DNA from: G963422565 sp963422565
GTDB lineage: Bacteria; Pseudomonadota; Alphaproteobacteria; MPNO01
Assembly: GCA_963422565.1 (NCBI GenBank)
Contig: OY730228.1
Location: forward strand, 1,674,001 to 1,738,000
Reading direction: 5' to 3'
DNA: 64,000 nucleotides
Below, piece by piece: positions 63,132-64,000 of the stretch (the first letter of the stretch is position 1; each line of letters begins with the position of its first letter). A program made the position numbers and the translations under genes. The notes under the pieces are model-generated. The model saw only the letters and a program-made list of their open reading frames with translations. It was not told the DNA's origin and ran no database searches.

Positions 63132-64000
63132 ATGACCGGCAACCAGTACGAGCTCCATCTCCCGGCGCCGCCGGCGGTCGCCGATACCCCGCTGGCCCCG
63201 GCCCGGATGGTGAACGAGTTCGTCTATTGCCCGCGCCTGGCCTATCTGATGTGGAGCCAGAGCGAATGGGTCGAGACCGGCGACACGGTGGACGGCCGCC
63301 GCGTTCACCGCCGGGTCGACCGTCCGGGTGCGCCGCTTCCCGATCCCGGGGTGCTGGAGGCGGACGACGGGCGCGTGGCGAGCCGTTCCCTCACCTTGTC
63401 GTCCGAACGGCTGGGCGTTATCGCGAAGATCGACATCGCCGAAGCTGAGGACGGTATTGTCACCCCCATCGACTACAAGCGGGGAAAGCGGCCGCATGTC
63501 GCGCGCGGCGCCTATGAGCCCGAGCGCGTCCAGGTCTGCCTCCAGGCGTTGCTGCTCGAGGAGCACGGCTACCGGGTCGAGGAAGGCGCGATCTGGTACG
63601 CCGCGAGCCGCGAGCGGATTCGGGTAGCGCTCGACGACGAGCTGCGCCGCGCCGCGCTCGACGCCGTGAGCCGGCTGCGCCTGACAGTCTCCCAAGGGCG
63701 CCTCCCGCCGCCGTTGCGCGACAGCCCCAAATGCCCGCGCTGCGCGCTGGTGTCGATCTGCCTGCCGGACGAGATGGGTGCGCTCGGCGGCGCCGGCCTC
63801 GCGCCCCGTCCGATCGCCGTGGGCGCCGACGAAGCCCTGCCGCTGATCGTCCAGTCCCAGCGGGCGCGCGTCGCCAAGGAAGGCGAGACGCTGAAGATCG
63901 CAGACGAGGAGCAGGGCGACGTTACCGTTCGGCTGAACGAGGTGTCCGACATGGCGCTGTTCGGCAACGTCTCGATCACGACGCCCGCGCTCGTCGCCCT
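63132..64000 (+). CDS. Cas4-Cas1 fusion, 3' partial
   Basis: Spacer-acquisition protein of type I-G loci. From ATG 63132 the frame stays open to the window end (289 codons). The Cas4 part has NEFVYCPRLAYLMW (first cluster Cys), IDYKRGKRPHVARGAY (nuclease Lys/Asp motif), VQVCLQALLLEEHGYRV and the C-terminal cysteines in SPKCPRCALVSICLP. The Cas1 part begins at about residue 240 with QSQRARVAKEGETLKI and VSDMALFGNVSITTPAL. Cas1 catalytic residues lie beyond the window, as would cas2 and the array. Confidence 0.9.
   Translation, partial: MTGNQYELHLPAPPAVADTPLAPARMVNEFVYCPRLAYLMWSQSEWVETGDTVDGRRVHRRVDRPGAPLPDPGVLEADDGRVASRSLTLSSERLGVIAKIDIAEAEDGIVTPIDYKRGKRPHVARGAYEPERVQVCLQALLLEEHGYRVEEGAIWYAASRERIRVALDDELRRAALDAVSRLRLTVSQGRLPPPLRDSPKCPRCALVSICLPDEMGALGGAGLAPRPIAVGADEALPLIVQSQRARVAKEGETLKIADEEQGDVTVRLNEVSDMALFGNVSITTPALVA

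Overview
The window looks like a chromosomal segment of a very GC-rich alphaproteobacterium. The evidence is the three-gene transhydrogenase (pntAA/pntAB/pntB), the run trpF-trpB-trpA-accD-folC, a SUV3-type helicase followed by an S4 protein and a 7Fe ferredoxin, a TetR/COQ9-like regulator, and a kdsD-lptC-lptA-lptB-ptsN run. Many neighbours overlap by 4 nt (ATGA, GTGA, TTGA), and GTG and TTG starts are frequent. I cannot name the genus.

Layout. 1-3.9 kb: Calvin/pentose/glycolysis genes tkt (5' partial), gap, pgk. 4-6.9 kb: a coiled-coil membrane protein, then a bicupin protein and a DapA-family lyase. 6.8-10.3 kb (minus): an EmrA/EmrB-type efflux pair plus a DUF483-like protein. 10.6-13.0 kb: two tandem TauD/TfdA dioxygenases and a decayed chimera of a PhyH fragment and an alpha/beta-hydrolase. 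13.2-16.0 kb: proton-translocating transhydrogenase. 16.2-18.6 kb: a lower-GC polysaccharide patch holding a frameshifted Wzz gene and an O-antigen ligase/polymerase. 18.6-24.6 kb: htpG, SUV3-like helicase, S4 protein, TerB-like protein, fdxA. 24.6-32.0 kb: DUF58/MoxR pair, DUF1285, NUDIX, small membrane protein, CCA-adding enzyme, AMP-forming ligase, TetR, CsaA. 32.0-41 kb (minus): a LeuC-like pseudogene, enoyl-CoA hydratase, rsmB, folC, accD, trpA, trpB, trpF and an ArsI/CadI-like protein. 41.0-45.6 kb (plus): tRNA-Leu(CAG), an RNase D-like exonuclease, kdsD, lptC, lptA, lptB and ptsN. 45.6-47.3 kb: an Hsp20 gene and a BAX-inhibitor-1 family gene.

47.3-55.5 kb (minus) is one tightly coupled catabolic operon. 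It encodes a LigJ-type 4-oxalomesaconate hydratase, a complete Dpp-type ABC importer core without a binding protein, a LigK/RraA-type aldolase, a LigB-type extradiol dioxygenase and an FAD aromatic hydroxylase. Together these suggest uptake and meta-cleavage of a hydroxylated aromatic acid through 4-oxalomesaconate to pyruvate and oxaloacetate.

55.7-64.0 kb is a type I-G (formerly I-U) CRISPR-Cas locus: cas3, csb3, csb1/cas7 and cas5/cas6 (csb2) on the minus strand, with a cas4-cas1 fusion diverging on the plus strand and running off the end. No CRISPR array is visible in the window. As read here cas3 has lost its DEAH box through a frame-shifting deletion, and cas5/6 is split by a one-base deletion, so interference is probably broken unless these are sequence errors. 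Similar single-base homopolymer lesions occur in wzz and in the LeuC-like pseudogene. Either local gene decay or uncorrected base-calling errors could explain the pattern.
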